Assembly (NCBI GenBank): GCA_020722815.1 | Contig: DYKB01000030.1 | Coordinates: 1 to 64,000, forward strand | Source of the DNA: Caldithrix sp. | Lineage (GTDB): Bacteria; Zhuqueibacterota; Zhuqueibacteria; Thermofontimicrobiales; Sulfurfontimicrobiaceae | DNA length: 64,000 nucleotides | Direction of reading: 5' to 3' | Part shown: piece by piece, positions 61,671-64,000 of the stretch | Layout: each line of letters begins with the position of its first letter | Numbering within the stretch: the first letter of the stretch is position 1 | Notes under the pieces: model-generated | Seen by the model: the letters and a program-made list of their open reading frames with translations, nothing else | Told to the model about the DNA's origin: nothing | Databases searched by the model: none | Program-made: the position numbers and the translations under genes

Positions 61671-63596
61671 TCATTTCATTAAAACCATTTTTCGTACGAG
61701 GGTAAAATTATTCACCCAAAGCTGGTAGACATAAATACCGCTGGTCATTTTCAGTCCCAACTCATTCTGGCCATTCCAGGTAACCAGATAATAGCCGGCG
61801 GTTTGAAATTGCCTGTCTACCAACGTCAGCACCTCTTCCCCAACCAGATTGAATATTTTCAAGGTTACCTCGCCAGCGGCAGCTAATGAGTACTGAATAT
61901 TCGTTTCAGGATTAAACGGATTGGGATAATTTTGGGCTAATTGAAAATTTCCAGGAATGGTGACTGTTTCGTTTAATTTTTCATCAATGAAATCTTTTTT
62001 GCCAATGACAACCTTAAAAGTCCGGATTGTCGGGGTATCGACTTCAGAAATAAAATATTCCGGAAAAAGCCGTAGATCGCGTGAAAGATTTAAGGAATCG
62101 TCAACCAGCCAGATATCAAATAGCTCTGGAAGCCCATGAAGGCCCCTAAAATCGAGTGTCACAGGCTCCCGGGCTGGTAGCTGCAAATGGAAGTCCCAGA
62201 CATCCCCATCTTCCGTAACTGGCCGGAAATCAGTGCAATAGTGCCCTGCCATCTGTTTCCATTCAGGATGATTAAAAAATAACGCAACACAATCAGCAAT
62301 TTGGGGTGGTTCCGGTCTGTCAAAATAATCCCATTCAATATGCGCCTGACGCGATTGGCCAATGCTATTATCACTATCTTTGTTATTTCTTGAATTGGCA
62401 ATAATTTGAATCATCCAGGCGAGTGAATTCTTCTGTAACGATTCCTCTTGATGAATTAATGACATCCCCTGAGAATGATTGGGGCGAATCAAAAGAGAAT
62501 CCTGAAAAGTCGACTGATTAAAAATCGCATATCCCTCAAATGGTTTTAGCACCCGCACTGGCTCTTGTAACGGATGATTCCAACGGCCCTGGTATGTTCG
62601 TAACGCGACCGGTTGATCGGATTTTCGATAAAGCTGCTGAATTGGTATTGGAAATGTAAATGGATTTCCAATATAATTCCAGCCAGGATGGAGTCGTATT
62701 AAAAAATCTGAATTTGTTGGTATCGAATTGGCGGGACCAAAAGAAACCACCTTTTGCGTATCCGGAAAGATTGTCCAAAAAGCGCTTCCAGGCGATACGG
62801 GGTTCATATTCTGCGTCGACTGTGCGATATTTGATGGAGAAACTGATGTGATATGATTTTTCGGAACCGATTGAGAAAAAGGTCCGGCAAATTCATATTT
62901 TTCCAGTTTCATTGGAATGGAAAAAAGTCGCCATTTTGAGATTGAATCTTCCTGAAAATGGTTTATTTTATAATAAAGTTCTCGTTCCGGAACCCGAACA
63001 CTTACGCAATAGGTGTTTTTTCCAGGGATTCGACTACGCAATGAATCGGCGTCAATTGCCTGAATAAAATATTCAATGCCATCAGAAGTCACCAGATTGG
63101 AAGGAATCCTGGCCTGATAAAAACTTCTCAGGCGAACCATTTTCTCCTGAATAAATTTTAAATCGCCACCCTTTCGAAAATTCAAACAGACATTGATATT
63201 GGGTTTATCATCAAGAATTTTGGCAATAATTAAAAATTCCTGATTAACATTTTGTGTCGTCACTGGAATATGAATAATTCGGGGCGGAAGCTTTGGCGGC
63301 TTCGTGTTATTGATTTCACTCGGCTGAGAATAAAAAAAATTCGATTTATTCACTATCGCACTATCGAACGTTGATTGCGATGAATCAATTTTTACCGAAT
63401 CGTGCCGCTTGTTATTCTTTTGGAGACTGTTAATAAATTTCTCAAAAGAAGGATTTTTCTGAGTGACTTCAATTGTATTTTTGTACAAATGTTGAAGATT
63501 CTGGCTTGAATCTTGAGTATACACAAATCCCGGTGTTATCAGCCAGCAAAGAAAAATCAAAAGTATCAATTTCCCTTCACGTGCCTGGCGATTCAT
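61671..63596 (-). CDS. Secreted hypothetical protein with T9SS C-terminal domain, sharing a C-terminal module with the 51428..57712 protein
   Basis: 641 aa; GWNYIGNPFTFPIPIQQL; EPPQIADCVALFFNHPEWKQMAGHYCTDFRPVTEDGDVWDFHL; LAQNYPNPFNPETNI. Confidence 0.85.
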   Translation of the reverse strand: MNRQAREGKLILLIFLCWLITPGFVYTQDSSQNLQHLYKNTIEVTQKNPSFEKFINSLQKNNKRHDSVKIDSSQSTFDSAIVNKSNFFYSQPSEINNTKPPKLPPRIIHIPVTTQNVNQEFLIIAKILDDKPNINVCLNFRKGGDLKFIQEKMVRLRSFYQARIPSNLVTSDGIEYFIQAIDADSLRSRIPGKNTYCVSVRVPERELYYKINHFQEDSISKWRLFSIPMKLEKYEFAGPFSQSVPKNHITSVSPSNIAQSTQNMNPVSPGSAFWTIFPDTQKVVSFGPANSIPTNSDFLIRLHPGWNYIGNPFTFPIPIQQLYRKSDQPVALRTYQGRWNHPLQEPVRVLKPFEGYAIFNQSTFQDSLLIRPNHSQGMSLIHQEESLQKNSLAWMIQIIANSRNNKDSDNSIGQSRQAHIEWDYFDRPEPPQIADCVALFFNHPEWKQMAGHYCTDFRPVTEDGDVWDFHLQLPAREPVTLDFRGLHGLPELFDIWLVDDSLNLSRDLRLFPEYFISEVDTPTIRTFKVVIGKKDFIDEKLNETVTIPGNFQLAQNYPNPFNPETNIQYSLAAAGEVTLKIFNLVGEEVLTLVDRQFQTAGYYLVTWNGQNELGLKMTSGIYVYQLWVNNFTLVRKMVLMK

Positions 63597-63640
63597 TTAA
63601 TTCCTCCAACTTCCATGATGATAAAAATCGTGACTATCCA

Positions 63641-63727
63641 GGTTCAAAGTTCAATAGTTTCCGGTTCAGGGCTCAGAAATATGAAAGTGAAGGTTCCTCA
63701 CCATGAACTATAAACCAGCCAACCTGT
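63641..63727. repeat. Family D element
   Basis: ggttcaaagttcaatagtttccggttcagg ... ctcaccatgaactataaaccagccaacctg. Confidence 0.6.
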
Positions 63728-63821
63728 GTCGTATTACAACGTAAAGTTAAAAAAATAAATTTATTTAAAATTCTAAAATGAACCGTTTTATCTTGGCGGA
63801 AGTCGTTTTCAGTGAAAAATT

Positions 63822-63932
63822 GACCCCCGCTGTATCTCCCCCATTTTCAAAAAAACGAAAATGGAGGAGAGAACCGGGCTTCTCTCCCCCAAATTCTGTT
63901 TTTTGGAATTTGGAGGAAGCAGGAGGGGGTTC
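63822..63932. repeat. Three-way-junction palindrome: outer stem plus two internal hairpins
   Basis: gacccccgctg...caggagggggttc outer; ctcccccattttc/gaaaatggaggag and ctcccccaaattc/gaatttggaggaag inner. Confidence 0.7.
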
Positions 63933-64000
63933 TTCATTGATTGAGAACATCATTCATTTCTACTTTAGAATTTCAGGTTTGATGAGTCTTTTAAACTTAA

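Noticed and set aside
632-63713. Many 60-225 aa ORFs antisense to large CDSs (for example 36608..37285, 3800..4351, 2615..3121)
   Set aside because: They overlap well-supported genes on the opposite strand and lack recognisable domains or start signals.
1-64000. Stop-codon reassignment for the whole genome
   Set aside because: TAA terminates most intact genes and TAG terminates the 38094..40778 ORF, so internal stops are better read as mutations.

Overview
This 64 kb window looks like a chromosome segment from an FCB-group bacterium (T9SS-bearing, Calditrichota/KSB1/Ignavibacteria-like; the taxon is inferred only from protein style). It is dominated by large secreted proteins. Ten of them end in a 'NYPNPFNP...' type IX secretion C-terminal domain: esterases, GHL10-like glycoside hydrolases, DUF4623-like propellers and an FG-GAP/ASPIC giant of 2094 aa. 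There is a compact outer-membrane operon (TonB receptor, T9SS-like secreted protein, PorV/PorQ-like protein, two beta-barrels), sugar-metabolism genes (ROK regulator, AGE epimerase, Gfo/Idh oxidoreductase, TIM-barrel isomerase, HGSNAT-like acyltransferase) and a small restriction-modification pair. No rRNA, tRNA, CRISPR array or transposase was recognised. The most notable observations are: (1) several families of short MITE-like inverted-repeat elements, often nested inside each other, including an inner cassette present in opposite orientations in two copies; (2) a run of consecutive plus-strand genes (10.4-17.2 kb) all broken by stops or frameshifts, plus isolated nonsense codons in a carboxylesterase, an AGE epimerase and the restriction nuclease; (3) a chimeric ORF joining a secreted HEAT-like protein in frame to the C-terminal two thirds of a hydantoinase/oxoprolinase; (4) a near-consensus sigma70 promoter whose start-site region carries a XylR/ROK-like palindrome, with a similar site before another T9SS gene. 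Family assignments come from reading the translations; no database search was run.
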